Part shown: positions 1-12,300 of the stretch, in pieces | How positions within the stretch are numbered: position 1 is the stretch's first letter | Layout: each line of letters begins with the position of its first letter | Assembly (NCBI RefSeq): GCF_036417845.1 | Contig: NC_089980.1 | Coordinates: 64,850,501 to 64,914,500, forward strand | DNA length: 64,000 nt | Origin: Apteryx mantelli | Lineage: Eukaryota > Chordata > Aves > Apterygiformes > Apterygidae | Direction of reading: 5' to 3' | Notes under the pieces: generated by a model | What the model was told of the DNA's origin: nothing | The model's input: the letters and a program-made list of their open reading frames with translations, nothing else | Database searches by the model: none | Position numbers and translations under genes: made by a program

Positions 1-3000
1 AGAATTGATTGTAACAGTACTGTTTCTTGGATTCCTGGAACATTACAACTAGGACAGAAGTCCCATTCCATTTTGAGGTTTATCCTTTTTTCCCTTAAGA
101 GTTATTCAGATGTTTGCCAACAACAATAACAAAAAGAAACCTCTTTTTTAATTCAAGAATCAAAATTATTGCATTTGGATTTGGTTTTATTTCAATGAAC
201 ATTTTCTGTGAAGGGCAAATTATTTTTGTTGAAAAGCCATTTTCCATTTTGCAGATTTTTTATTGTCAGCTCCAGCTGAAAATGTTCAGAAATGCTCCAC
301 CAGCCCCTGGCTCTTTAGCATATTAGCCCATAAAAGCATCACAGCATGCTATGTTATGAACACAGTGAAAAAAAAAATTGCTTTGACCAAGCACAGAGTC
401 CTGTTTTCAAAAGCCAAAGCTCAAGCAAATCAAAACAATTTTTCACTCAATTTCAGCTTTTAACATCTCTCCATTACAGTTGTACAGATGTTCAAAATAA
501 CACCAGCACCTTTTTTATAATGAGAAATGTCTGTCTATTTTCCCATGCTCACACTCTGAAACGCATTTCTGATCAAACATTTTTAAAATCCTTTTTGAGT
601 AGAAACCAAGCAAGTAATACTCCAGCCAAGAGTTGAATTTTTCAGAGTTTGAGAAAAACTGAATAAAAAGGGAAATCATTATGCTTCTTCAACCAAAGCT
701 TTTGCTGGAGGTGTATTAAATAACAGGCTAGTATAAGGTGAGAGTAACTAAGGTCTGTGCTAACTGGAAAAAGAAGCAGAAGTAAATGTAAGGTTTTATC
801 AAAGTATAATCGTAACACAGTATTAAAAGTTACTAAAATCCTTAGCAGTAAGGGTAACCCATCCTGTAAGCATCTGCACAAAAACATCCCCAAAATTGCA
901 GTATCCACCTATTCAATACTTATCTGCAGACGGTGAATTAAAATGCACAAAATCACAAAAGTTCTTCAATTCTCCTATTTTAGTAGTTACGTAAAAGCCT
1001 AACAAGGCTAAATTATTTTGATACCTACCCAGTTGTATTTTAATTTCAAATACATATTGGGCTATGATATTCCTTTCTGGGATGAAAGGAAAGGTGAATA
1101 TTGAGAGATGGGGGATGAGGAATGTACCTACTACAGTGGTGCTAATCTCCCTTGAATTATGGGGGTTTGTGCCAGCTGTTTCTTTATGTTGTATTCATAA
1201 ACTACCTGAAAAAAGTCTGCATCAAAGTTTAGCAATTAAAATAAGATAAATTTAAAAATTCCAAGTAAAATTCCATCCAGAAGGCATAAACTGACTTATC
1301 AACAGACCCACACAGTCATGCTGCTGACATACACACATACCCTTACTGGGCCCACATTTACTCTGAAGTGCTGTGAACTTTATGCTGACGTACAGTTGAC
1401 GTTCAAGACCGTAAGAAAACAGACACCAAAAAATGCCCTAGTAGGTGAACTTTACGTAATTCCAGATGATCATGATGGTTTTGGAACACCTCTAGTTCCA
1501 CTTGTGCTACACTGCCAGGTAGCAGTCGGTGAATATATTGTGTCCAAATGACGACTAATGGAATATTTCTACTCCAAATTCGGACTAGGTTTAAGTCAGT
1601 ACATTTGAGGCTTGCTCACATCAATGACGAATTTAGCTTCCTGTGGCGTCAGAATCTACGACTAGTTTTACCAGCCTCACTTTGAGTCTTCCTTACTCAC
1701 TGTTAAAACTTCCATAGAGAAAAACTTTCTTTAGAATCAATTAATGCTGGGCAAATATGACATCCATGCAGAGAAAACTCCTGAAAGCAAGAAAATGTCA
1801 GATTACGGAACTCCTCTTAAAGGCACCTCAGTGCCCACACAACACATTTCCACTGACATGAGTAGACTTCACACCTCCCCACAGAACTTCCTTCTGCCTC
1901 CCAAATATAAGGGATCCCATCCAGCTCATTAATTTCACACTATAGAACCCCCACACTATAAGCCCAGCTCAACACCCATTATTTCATAATGTTAGTAAGG
2001 TCAAGATGATGTGTGTGTGAGAGATGTTGAAATAAAGAGGAGACGGGGGTGTTTGAGTTTTATTTATGCTTCAGATTTGTAGTTCAGAGCTGTCCAACTG
2101 ACAGCATATTTTTTTAGTAATAGAATAACATGCAAGATCTATTTCTAATTCTATATTTCAGACTACCAGCTTGGAGAGAACGTTCTGCAGTCATGTAACT
2201 TAGGTGAGGTAGCAGAGCAGTTGGTCCAAAGATTAAATCAGGGTAGTAGTAACTGAGAAGAGCTATTATGTTAAGAATATGCTTTGAAACATGCTGGATA
2301 AACACATACGCAATTTTAAAATGCAATAAAGATACTACTTGATTTCTGCTGAGTTCTTTTTGAAAATATTTGCCACCTAATGAGAAAAAATTTTAGCACC
2401 ATTTGCTGAGCCAGTCAGTTCAAACGTCTTTCATACCCTAATTCGTGGCACTACTACCTCTTCTTATTGCTATCACTGTGTCTGCATAAGAAGTAATCCA
2501 GAACACATGCTTTATTATAGGACTTGTTCATACATATTCTGTCCGCAGTTAAGTAGGTAGCTTACATGAAGGTTGAATGAAAATATAACCTTAATGAGAA
2601 ATAAAGTAAGTAATAATGAAATTTTAATCACACAGTCATCTGAATGACTGCTATTACTATTGCTTAATAGGCAAGTTGGTTTCCTAGACTCAGATTTACT
2701 GGATCTTCTGGATCATCTACAGCGAGGCACCAGGGAAATCTATAAGTTCACATGATCACTTAGATACTTTTAAAAATCCCCCTCATCTGGAGGTCTAAAT
2801 AACTCTGAAATTCTGGTTTCCTTCTTTTTATAGATTTGAACGGCACCTTTAGTTGGTGAAGGCTTAAGGGGCAAGGGAGAACAGTACTATTTAGGACTCT
2901 CTTTTAAAGGAATATTTTTTGCTTGCTTGCTCTACCAGTAACAGATTGGGGAGTAGTTTCTGAATTCCTTGGAACTGTATCAAATTTAGACATCAGCTGG

Positions 3001-4503
3001 TATTTGTTAGACTGCAGGTATTCTGGTCCTACCCCTACTGAATCAGATGTGTCTGAAAAAATGGGAGAGGTGTGAATGTATGGTCTGGGAGGCACCAATA
3101 GCAGCTCCACACTGCTTGAGGAATCCCTAATAGCAGTAAAAATTCAAACTGCTGATAAAATGGGAGTTCTCATTTTTCCTTTTGTGATTGGAGTAACGCA
3201 AATGGGATTCAAAATGGAGATGAGCCTGAATTCATAACAGCATTTAAACCCTATTGATTGATTTGAAGAGCATTTGCCTCTAGGCAAATTACAGAGCATG
3301 GTAGCAGATATACATGGGGATGGCACAGTAAGAGCTAGATTTGAGGGAGATGAATAGAATCTAAGATAGCACAATAAGGGAACAACAACAAAAAAAGAAC
3401 CACTGTATATTTCCCATTACTGAAAACAGTCTTAATTTTTTTCTGTGGGAGAAGATGGAAAGAGGGGTCTTTTCATCATTCATTTTTCCTTCCAATGAAA
3501 CACATTCCTGTGATCCTCTTGAATACCCTTGATCACACCATAGCAGTATTTCATTCTTGGAAAAACATTGCCTTCAGAGAATGATAGAACTGGTTTGGGG
3601 AAAAAAAAAAGTCTATCCCTGTAACCGAATATTTTAATGCTAATGCTGATTTGAATCACACTTTTTAAACAACAGTGCCTGAACTTGGAGCACATAAAGT
3701 AGGCAAGGTAGAGTTGAAAAGGTGTTTTGAAGTGAGATTTCATACAGAGGTTGTTATACATAAATAGTAAGTCTTCTGCCAATGTATTTTCAGGTATTTT
3801 TGTGTTTGAAAATATAGAACTTGCACCTCCCCCATAACAGCATAAGTAACTAAGGGAGAGAAAATCATCTTTAAAGGACAGTTTTTGTAGTTCCAGGGCT
3901 TGATTGGCTCTAACTGAAAAAGACTTATAGAATAAGAGTCTTTTCCAGGAGCAGCCTCTCTAAAATGTTAGACAAGCTAAAATGTTGTGCAAATGTGTCA
4001 TGTTCTGTGATTTCCCCAGATCTTTTAAAAAATTCCTGAAATTATTTAAATCTTTTTTACATTTGATTTGTATGTATGACCATACTGTTGATAGTTCTTT
4101 CCTTGCAGCAGTTTATAGCTCATCAAGAGCATAGAGCAATATAAAGTCAAATGCCCAGCAGACTATCCATGTTAAGAATAGGTCCTGACTGATCCCTACA
4201 AGCATGAAGAACACAGAAAGGGGTATAAAAGAGGTCCTTTCCCTCTGCTTGTTTCTTTGGAGCACAGACCGCTGGTTTCACTCCAAAGGTGACAATGGGC
4301 CTTTGCATCAGCCCTGGAGCTCTGAGACTTATGCTTTGGTCATCTGAGAGTTAGTTCCACAGCATGAGTTGCAGTAGCCAGTGTTTAGAGTTATGCACAC
4401 TACTGTTTTCAATTTTAGGCTTAAAAATCTCTATCTAATCTATCTGCAGCTTCATTAAATTCTATTATAATCAATGGAGAGAAAATAGCATTTCCAGGGC
4501 ATG
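1..4503. other. Intergenic DNA, no gene recognised
   Basis: AT-rich sequence without a supportable coding exon, RNA gene or clear mobile element. Open frames here are short (at most about 100 codons), occur on both strands and have no recognisable domain. The one patch that stands out is about 1386-1660, which keeps ten CpG dinucleotides and several TGACG-type motifs (reported as a finding). A purine-rich stretch and short homopolymers are otherwise unremarkable. Confidence 0.6.
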
Positions 4504-4594
4504 ATTCACAGAACCACAGAATCACAGAATCACTGAGGTTGGAAGGGACCTCTGGAGATCATCTAGTCCAACCCCCCTGCTCAAGCAGGGTCAC

Positions 4595-7528
4595 CTAGAG
4601 CACATTGCACAGGATTGCATCCAGGCGTGTTTTGAATATCTCCAGAGAAGGAGACTCCACCACCTCTCGGGGCAACCTGTTCCAGTGCTCTGTCACCCTC
4701 ACAGTGAAAAAGTTTTTCCTCATGTTCAGATGGAAGTGTCTGTGTTTCAGTTTGTGCCCATTGCCTCGCGTCCTGTCGCTCGGCACCGCTGAAAAGAGTC
4801 TGGCTCCATCCTCTCGACACCCTCCCTTCAGATACTTGTACACATTGATAAGATCTCCTCTCAGCCTTCTCTTCTCCAGGCTAAACAGGCCCAGCTCTCT
4901 CAGCCTTTCCTCATAAGAGAGATGCTCCAGTCCCCTAATCATCTTTGTAGCCCTTCGCTGGACTTGCTCCAGTAGTGCCACATCCCTCTTGTCCTGGGGA
5001 GCCCAGAACTGGGCACAGTACTCCAGATGTGGCCTCACCAGGGCTGAGTAGAGGGGGAGGATCACCTCCCTCGACCTGCTGGCAACACTCTTCCTGATGC
5101 ACCCCAGGATACCATTGGCCTTCTTGGCCACAAGGGCACATTGCTGCCTCATGCTTAACTTGGTGTCCACCAGCACTCCCAGGTCCTTCTCCGCAGAGCT
5201 GCTTTCCAGCAGGTCAGACCCCAACCTGTACTGGTGCATGGGGTTATTCCTCCCTAGGTGCAGGACCCTGCACTTGCCTTTGTTGAACTTCATGAGGTTC
5301 CTCTCCGCCCACCTCTCCAGCCTGTCCAGGTCTCTCTGAATGGCAGCACAGCCCTCTGGCGTATCAGCCACTCCTCCCAGTTTTGTATCGTCGGCAAACC
5401 TGCTGAGGGTGCACTCTGTCCCTTCATCCAGGTCATTGATGAAGAAGTTGAACAAGACTGGACCCAGTACTGACCCCTGGGGGACACCGCTAGCTACAGG
5501 CCTCCAGCTAGACTCTGTGCCACTGATCACAACCCTCTGAGCTCTGCCTTTCAGCCAGTTCTCAATCCACCTCACTGTCCACTCATCTAGCCCACACTTC
5601 CTGAGCTTGTCTATGAGGATGTTATGGGAGACAGTGTCAAAAGCCTTGCTGAAGTCTAGGTAGAAAACATCCACTGCTCTCCCCTCATCTACCCAGCCAG
5701 TCATTCCATCAGAGAAGGCTATCAGATTGGTTAAGCATGATTTCCCCTTGGTGAAGCCATGCTGACTACTCCTGATCACCTTCTTGTCCTCCACATGCTT
5801 GGAGATGGCCTCCAGGATGAGCTGCTCCATCATCTTTCCAGGGATGCAGGTGAGGCTGACTGGCCTGTAGTTCCCTGGGTCCTCCTTCTTGCCCTTTTTG
5901 AAGACTGCAGTGACGTTGGCTTTCTTCCAGTCCTCAGGCACCTCTCCTGTTCTCCATGAGCTTTCCAAGATGATGGAGAGTGGCTTAGCAATAACGTCCA
6001 CCAGCTCCCTCAGCACTCGTGGGTGCATCCCATCAGGGCCCATGGATTTGTGGGTGTCAAGTTTGCTGAAATGATCTTTAACCCAATCCTCCTCCACCAA
6101 GGGAAAGTCTCCCTTTCTCCAGACTTTCTCTCTTGCCTCCAGGGTCTGGGGTTCCTGAGGGCTGGCCTGAGCAGTAAAGACTGAAGCAAAGAAGGCATTC
6201 AGTAACTCTGCCTTCTCTGCATCCTTCGTCACCAGGACACCCACCCCATTCAGCAAAGGGCCCACATTTTCCCTAGTCTTCCTCTTGCTGCTGATGTATT
6301 TGAAGAAGCCCTTCTTGCTGTCCTTGACATCTCTTGCCAGATTTAATTCCAAATGGGCCTTGGCCTTCCTCATCGCATCCCTGCATACTCTGACAACGTT
6401 CCTATATTCCTCCCAAGTGGCCTGTCCCCCTTTCCACTTTCTGTATACTTCCTTCTTCTGGTTGAGTTTTGCCAGGAGCTCCTTGCTCATCCATGCAGGT
6501 CTCCTGCCTCCTTTGCTTGACTTCCTACTCATAGGGATGCACCGCTCTTGAGCCTGGAGGAAGTGATGTTTGAATATTAACCAGCTCTCTTGAACACCCC
6601 TTCCTTCTAGGGCCGGAACCCATGGGATTCCTCCAAGTAGGTCCCTGAAGAGGCCAAAGTTTGCTCTCCTGAAGTCCAGGGTTGCGATCCTACTTAGTGC
6701 CCTGCTGCCTCCTCGCAGGATCCCGAACTCCACCATCTCATGGGCACTGCAGCCAAGGCTGCCCCCGACCTTCACATCTTCCACCAGTCCTTCTTTGTTT
6801 GTTAGTACAAGGTCCAGCAGCACACCTCTCCTCGTTGGCTCCTCCACCACCTGTGTCAAGAAGTTGTCACCAATGCCCTGCAGGAACCTCCAGGACTGTT
6901 TGTGCCTAGCTGTGTTGTCTTTCCAGCAGATATCGGGGTGGTTGAAGTCCCCCATGAGAACCAGGGCCTGGGATCGTGAGGCTACTTCCAGCTGTCTGTA
7001 GAAGGCCTCATCGACTTCCTCTTCCTGATCAGGTGGCCTGTAGTAAACACCCACAACAGTGTCACCCATGCTAGCCTGCCCTTTAATCCTTACCCATAAG
7101 CTCTCGACTCGCTCTTCATCCACCCCTAGGCACAGCTCAATACATTCCAGTTGCTCTCTCACATAAAGAGCAACTCCACCACCTCGCTTTCCTGGCCTGT
7201 CTTTCCTAAAAAGCACGTAGCCATCCATGACAGCACTCCAGTCATGTGAGCTATCCCACCATGTCTCTGTAACTGCAATGAGATCATGGCCCTGTGACCG
7301 CACACACATCTCTAGTTCTTCCTGTTTGTTCCCCAAGCTGCGTGCATTGGTGCACAGGCATTTCAGGGAGGTGATCGAGCATGCAGGTTTCCCAGGAGGG
7401 ATGCAAGAGGATCCTCGATAGCCACATCCCATGCGCACTTCCCCGGCTGCATTCACCTGCTGGAGGCATCCTGACTTGAGCTGTCTTTTGCCAGCTACCC
7501 TGGCACTATAACTCTCCCCTTCCCCCAT
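4595..7528 (-). CDS. CR1 ORF2 protein: AP-like endonuclease plus reverse transcriptase, 977 aa, intact frame
   Basis: Replication protein of the CR1 LINE. An N-terminal APE-type endonuclease nicks the target and the reverse transcriptase copies element RNA from the nick (target-primed reverse transcription, known for the family). Visible endonuclease landmarks are N61 (TNARS), E88 (TETWW), Y162-Y163 (VYYRPP), D194 and N196 (GDFNHPD) and LVLTN at 241-244. The last motif, normally Ser-Asp-His, reads S261-A262-H263, so the expected catalytic Asp is Ala. Reverse transcriptase motifs are intact: PGNYRPVSL (551-559), DFSKAFD (625-631), [10 protein letters not shown] (681-690) and the catalytic FADD (711-714). 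The C-terminal part ends in the region usual for CR1 ([19 protein letters not shown]). Length matches a full ORF2. The ATG lies 5 nt after the ORF1 stop, in a different frame. Polymerase chemistry looks preserved; endonuclease activity is doubtful. Confidence 0.93.
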   Translation of the reverse strand: MGEGESYSARVAGKRQLKSGCLQQVNAAGEVRMGCGYRGSSCIPPGKPACSITSLKCLCTNARSLGNKQEELEMCVRSQGHDLIAVTETWWDSSHDWSAVMDGYVLFRKDRPGKRGGGVALYVREQLECIELCLGVDEERVESLWVRIKGQASMGDTVVGVYYRPPDQEEEVDEAFYRQLEVASRSQALVLMGDFNHPDICWKDNTARHKQSWRFLQGIGDNFLTQVVEEPTRRGVLLDLVLTNKEGLVEDVKVGGSLGCSAHEMVEFGILRGGSRALSRIATLDFRRANFGLFRDLLGGIPWVPALEGRGVQESWLIFKHHFLQAQERCIPMSRKSSKGGRRPAWMSKELLAKLNQKKEVYRKWKGGQATWEEYRNVVRVCRDAMRKAKAHLELNLARDVKDSKKGFFKYISSKRKTRENVGPLLNGVGVLVTKDAEKAELLNAFFASVFTAQASPQEPQTLEAREKVWRKGDFPLVEEDWVKDHFSKLDTHKSMGPDGMHPRVLRELVDVIAKPLSIILESSWRTGEVPEDWKKANVTAVFKKGKKEDPGNYRPVSLTCIPGKMMEQLILEAISKHVEDKKVIRSSQHGFTKGKSCLTNLIAFSDGMTGWVDEGRAVDVFYLDFSKAFDTVSHNILIDKLRKCGLDEWTVRWIENWLKGRAQRVVISGTESSWRPVASGVPQGSVLGPVLFNFFINDLDEGTECTLSRFADDTKLGGVADTPEGCAAIQRDLDRLERWAERNLMKFNKGKCRVLHLGRNNPMHQYRLGSDLLESSSAEKDLGVLVDTKLSMRQQCALVAKKANGILGCIRKSVASRSREVILPLYSALVRPHLEYCAQFWAPQDKRDVALLEQVQRRATKMIRGLEHLSYEERLRELGLFSLEKRRLRGDLINVYKYLKGGCREDGARLFSAVPSDRTRGNGHKLKHRHFHLNMRKNFFTVRVTEHWNRLPREVVESPSLEIFKTRLDAILCNVL

Positions 7529-7533
7529 CTTTC

Positions 7534-8181
7534 CTAGTTTAAAGCCCTCCTTACCAGGTTGGCCAATCTGTTGGCAAAGACCCGCATGCCCCGCCTTGTG
7601 AGGTGGATCCCATCTCTCGCCATCAGTTGTCGATCTTCAAACAGGGTCCCATAGTCGTAGAAACCAAAACCCCGTTGCCAACACCAGCGGCGCAGCCAGT
7701 CGTTAACTTGGAAAGTCCGTCTCCTCCTCCTCTCATCCACCCCCCTCACTGGCAGGATTGAGGAGAAGATGACCTGGGCTCCCAGACCCTTGACCACCAT
7801 CCCCAGAGCTCTGAAATCCTGCTTGATGGTCTCCAGTTTGCCCTTGGTGTTATTAGCGCCCACATGGAAGAGCAGCAATGGGTAATAGTCCGAAGCATGG
7901 ACGAGCCTTGGCAGTCTTTCCACGACATCTCTCACACGAGCCCTCGGCAGGCCACAAACCTCTCTAGACATGAGGTCAGGTCGGCAGACAGGTGACTCCA
8001 TCCCCTGCAGCAGGGAGTCCCCCACAACAATCACCTGCCACTTCTTCCGGGTGTTCCGGCAAGGCACAGGGTCTGTTTTCCCAGGTACTTCCCTTGCAGC
8101 CATGCCAATCTCCTCCTCATCCTGGAGGGCACTAAACCTGTTCTTCAGCTGCAAGTCTTCGGGAGGAGTAGGAGCCTTCAT
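7534..8181 (-). CDS. CR1 ORF1 remnant: SGNH/GDSL esterase-like domain, 215 aa
   Basis: First ORF of the CR1 element. In CR1-clade LINEs ORF1 carries an SGNH-hydrolase (esterase-like) domain and is thought to act in the ribonucleoprotein. Seen here: block I GDS at residues 54-56 inside VVGDSLLQG; a block III-like GANN at 108-111 after LLFHV; and the block V Asp-His pair D190/H193 in [10 protein letters not shown]. The Ser/Asp/His catalytic set therefore looks preserved. The N-terminus is short and polar, and a TAG stop sits three codons before the chosen ATG, so any usual upstream ORF1 part is absent or truncated. The ORF ends in TAG, with five bases before the ORF2 ATG, consistent with coupled translation from a bicistronic RNA (inference). 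Confidence 0.85.
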   Translation of the reverse strand: MKAPTPPEDLQLKNRFSALQDEEEIGMAAREVPGKTDPVPCRNTRKKWQVIVVGDSLLQGMESPVCRPDLMSREVCGLPRARVRDVVERLPRLVHASDYYPLLLFHVGANNTKGKLETIKQDFRALGMVVKGLGAQVIFSSILPVRGVDERRRRRTFQVNDWLRRWCWQRGFGFYDYGTLFEDRQLMARDGIHLTRRGMRVFANRLANLVRRALN

Positions 8182-8200
8182 CTCGTTCTAAAACAGATAC

Positions 8201-8888
8201 CCCAAATATTCATGCCCTACAAGAGCTTGTTTCCCTTCATTGAGTCTAAAGAGTCTAGATGACCAATTCAGATGTAGCCATCTATTTTTCACACATCTAA
8301 GTGAAAGGAATCACATTCATAGTGACCAAGATGAGGGCCTCATTATGCCAGGCACTTCACTGTCACACAGACTGGTGAGCTCTCTTTTTGGATACTTACT
8401 AGATGGTTATGAGGGCTCCCTCAGCCAGAAAGTATCATTCTGTGGCCTCAAAGTCTATACTTGGAGTGCTCTCTTTCAGTCAATTCCCCACTTGTAAGAG
8501 CTGAAATCCTAGCTCCATTTGTCTGTCCTCATCTCTTGGGCCTAATGCTGGCCCATCAAGTTCTTTCCCTCTTTTCCTCCCCCTCCCTCCCGCACCATTC
8601 AATTCTTATGTGATAGTTGTAAAGCGCACAGGCACTACAGACATATTTGCATAAAGCTTCTGATCACACTATTCCTCTGCTCCAATAGCATAACAAATAC
8701 TGATCATTTAGAAAGCAACAAACCCCCAAATGCACGCTGCTGCTAACTGATGTCTTTGAAAGGTAATCACTCAGTGAAAAGTACTTTTCAGTGAAAAGCA
8801 ATTTAGGTCCAAAAACTGAGGAAAGTACTCAAGACAGCTCAGGACCTGAAGCAGGATAGACATGTTCACAATTCTACACCTTGAGGCC
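8201..8888. other. Unassigned spacer between two CR1 copies
   Basis: Unique-looking sequence between the 5' side of the long CR1 and the next CR1 tail. It contains a pyrimidine-rich patch near 8560-8595 but no coding exon, RNA gene or repeat family that I recognise. The 85-codon plus-strand frame at 8240-8497 has no recognisable features. Confidence 0.5.
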
Positions 8889-9340
8889 AGGGAATCTCAG
8901 GATCACATAGGTTGGACATGACCTTCAGAGGTCATCTAATCCAACCTCCTCTTCAAAGGGACAATTAAAGCAGGTTGCTCAGGCTTTGTCCAGTTGAGCT
9001 TTGAATATCTGCAAGGATGGAGAGTCCACAGCCTCTCTGGGCAACCTATTCCACTGTTTGACCACCCTCACGGTAATAATTTTTTTCCTTATATTGAATC
9101 AGAATTTCCCATGTTCCACCATGTTCCTCCTTGTGTCTATTGTTTCTCATCCTTCTACTGTGCTTCTCCAAGAAGAGTCAACTTCTAGTTGTAGACAGAA
9201 AAAAGGTGTCCCCTGAGCCTTCTCAGCTTAAGCCCGGTTCTCTCAGGCTCTCCTCATACACCATGTGCCGCAGCCCCTAATTATCCTGGTAGCCCTCCAT
9301 TGAACTTGCTCCAGTACCTCAATGTCCTTCATGTCCTTTT
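8889..9340 (-). mobile_element. Old CR1 LINE 3' fragment
   Basis: Diverged CR1 tail on the minus strand. On the plus strand it begins with the complement of the CR1 3' end (ATCACATAGGTTGG ... GGTCATCTAATCCAACC) and continues through the complement of the ORF2 C-terminal region (TTTGAATATCTGCAAGGATGG, CTCTGGGCAACCTATTCCA) into the part encoding the [14 protein letters not shown]-like segment. It has indels and stops and differs from the young copies at many sites. The right edge near 9340 is approximate. Confidence 0.85.
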
Positions 9341-12300
9341 TGCACTCATTAGCTTGGGCATGCTTGTTAGCTTAGCTGTGGAGCCATGTGAATAAATCAG
9401 ACTCAGACTGGTACACCCAAACAGCATGGTATTATTACAGAAATGTCCTTGTTTGGGGATGACTCAGTGACCTCTACACTGAAGGTTATTGTCTTACTTC
9501 CCCTATGGTCTCATCCAGAGCTGAATCCTTGGTGGTGATAAACTTGAACTAATCTGCTTTTCTCTGCTCAGATTTTTTATACCTCTGGTTTTGTTTCAAG
9601 AAATCAAATTCTAATCAGTTCCATGGATTGAACTGCATGCACTCCAATTAGATTTAGGTCTCACAAGAGAAAATGTGCAGTCTGACACTGAATTAGGACC
9701 AAACTCCATTTCAGAAACTCCTGAGGAAAATAACATATCACTGCTATCCAAGTCAGTGCCACAGTAAAGTACTCTGAGGCAACTCTTTCAGAAATTAGAG
9801 AGAAATAACATGTGAGGGACATTCTCAGGAAAGGTTTTTGAAAACCTGAGGTAATTATGAGTAAGAAGTTCTAAATTAAAACAGAACTTCTATTTAAAAA
9901 TGAGCAATATTTTTGTTTCAAAAACTTCACACTCTAATCCCAGTAAACCTCTACAGATTTTACTTAAAAAAGTAATCAGTGTAGCAAACCAAATACTGCT
10001 TGCAGAACCCTAGAAGAAATTCTATTTAAGGAAGCCTTGAGTGAAAGAAGAAAAATCTGTTTAGCGTTTACTGTTTTACTATCCAATGTTTTCACATCAG
10101 CCTCTCTACAAGAACTTTAATTGTAAGATTTATCTCTCTACCCAAAATTGAGTCCTCCTCAGTTTACCTCCATTAGCCTTAGACTAAGAATGCATAAACT
10201 TGACACCCTTAAAAAAAGAAACAAAATAAGCTTTTTGTTTTCTTCTAGAGAGTAACTACAGTAGTTCATAACACCACCACCTTATCCCACTTCTACTTTC
10301 CTGGATGTCTATGTGAAACAGCCCCTGGTACAAGAAGATAAATATGCAGTCTGGCCTTCTATTAGCACTTTATGCACAGTAGGAAAAGCTGATTTTTTTA
10401 AATGTTAAAAAAAAAGTATGTTAAAAACTTGCAAACCTCAAAGAGCATCAGAAGATTTCCATTCTTTTCACCATTGCAAAATATCTGTTGTGGGATATAT
10501 GACACATAGGTGATTTCCCGTTGCTACCAAATTTTCCTTGATTTTTAAATGCCTGGTCCCACTTTTATTTTTAAAGGAGTTCTTGCTCTTTTGGATATCT
10601 GAGTCTAAAAGTTTTGTATTTTTATGGCCTAAGACTCCAAATAATCAGTTCAGTTCCCAGTGAACATCTCATTGCATGCTAGCCACTGACTCTCTGAGGG
10701 AAGTATATGACTGTGCAAGGGCAGTGTTGCCAGGTCTTAGTTTCAAACTTCATTCTACCCAAATGTTCTGGGCACATCATTGCAACTAATCTGTGCATTC
10801 CTTCTTTTGGGGGTAACAGTACTTCCTCTTTTAGCAGGAGAGGTTGTAAGTCATTCCTGGTCGTTTTCAATATGTTCAGGCAGTGCAGCGCTGTAAAAAA
10901 TAACTTCCACTGTGACCCAAGTGTTTATTTACTTTTCACTTTCTGAAATCTTTCAGTCTGAAATCTTTAAGGCTCCGTCTCTGTCAAAATTATGTTCTCT
11001 GTCTTCTCCTACTCCTCAAAATTAGAGCATAGGGGAGGCCATCATTTTTGAGTGAAAGGGGAAAGCAAACAGAAGCCGCTTATATTGTATTAAAACATAT
11101 TAATATTTCAATATATCAGACTTTAAAATAAGTGGTCATAAGTTGCTATAATTTAGAAGGGAAATGATTCTTCTTGAGAAATCCTTCTGAGTATACTGCT
11201 TATTTTCCCCAGTCTGGCCACATAATTAGCTGCTGAAAATGATTTGTATACACTGAGGCTTTCTATTCTGAAAAAGGTGAGTCTGTGTAGGCATCTGTAC
11301 AGAGTCTGTACAGGGTCCTTCACTTACAAGTGCCACTCAGCAACATCTGGAGTACAACCATCTTCCCCCACTAGCAGCACTCTACATGGTGTCAACAGTA
11401 CTAAGCCGTAGCATTTTTATGAGGGGAAGTGAAAACAACCTCTGCAGCCGAAACTACAAAGGAATGTAGACAATGGGTCTGGAAATAACATGAAATGAAG
11501 TTGTTCCAGAGCAAAGCAGTGAAATGATGTGTGCTTGAGAATATTCTTGGCAGTTTTCAGAAGTGTCTGATCACGGTTTTTGCTTCTTATGTGAGGGGAG
11601 GGCTGAAATATTGGAGTCATCTCTGCTGTGCAGAAGATAATTATTCTTGAACATATTCTTGGATTTTAGGAATCATACATATGAACAATATAAATATGCA
11701 TTTATTTTATTGTCTGATATTATATTTTCCCCCAGAGGGCATTAAAACATATTTTTAAAAAAGGTCTGTGGATTTCTGGGTAAAATTACACATTCATCAA
11801 GGTTTTTCTTATAATCATAGCTTTCAAATGATATATTCAGATCACTGTACAGCTCCATCAGTTCTCTTTCTATAGTTTTCTGTGCATTAATGTAAATTTC
11901 TTCACTAATATGTACACAATGCAGTCTATTTATAATATTAACTTTAAAATATTACATTAAAAGTTGTGTGTTGCTGTATTATCTTATTTGTAGTGTTATT
12001 AATATTATGAATAATACAAAATACTGATACACTTTTGACGATATGATTTTATTTTTGTATGATTATTATTGCTCATTTTATTTACGTACACCATAGATAT
12101 ATGCTATGGTACAAAATAGAGGCCAAATCAAGGAGGCCCCAACACTCTAGGGTCTGTTCAAACTTATATGACAGCACAGCCCTTCCTCAGGAAGAAAGCT
12201 AGGCTGTGCTCTGAACTGAAGTCATTAAAATTGAAAACAAATGTTGCCAGAAAAAGAATCAGAAACAACAGTAGTTTAACACTCATGACAGAAAACAGGA

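Larger units (their letters stand above)
4504..8200 (-). mobile_element. Near-complete CR1 LINE retrotransposon with two open reading frames
   Basis: A non-LTR retrotransposon of the CR1 clade on the minus strand, about 3.7 kb. Its 3' end (4504-4532 on the plus strand) is the diagnostic CR1 tail: tandem copies of an ATTCTGTG-like octamer, with no poly(A). Upstream come an ORF2 with endonuclease and reverse transcriptase (7528 down to 4595) and an ORF1 remnant (8181 down to 7534). Full CR1 elements are about 4.5 kb, so this copy probably lacks the 5' UTR and the start of ORF1. The 5' boundary is uncertain, somewhere around 8185-8230. No target-site duplication was seen, as is usual for CR1. 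The uninterrupted 977-codon ORF2 marks a young copy. One endonuclease active-site residue is altered (see findings). Confidence 0.95.

Noticed and set aside
1318-1551. 77-codon plus-strand frame inside the CpG-retaining patch
   Set aside because: Too short, no domain; the region is more interesting for its motifs than its coding.
4605-7421. Many plus-strand frames of 60-103 codons opposite CR1 ORF2
   Set aside because: Shadows of the real minus-strand ORF2; 4605-4916 and 57298-57483 are both the antisense of the CR1 tail.
9360-9600. LTR-like patch next to the old CR1
   Set aside because: AATAAA and ATTATTACAG-type phrases only; no TG/CA boundaries or symmetry, so not listed as an element.
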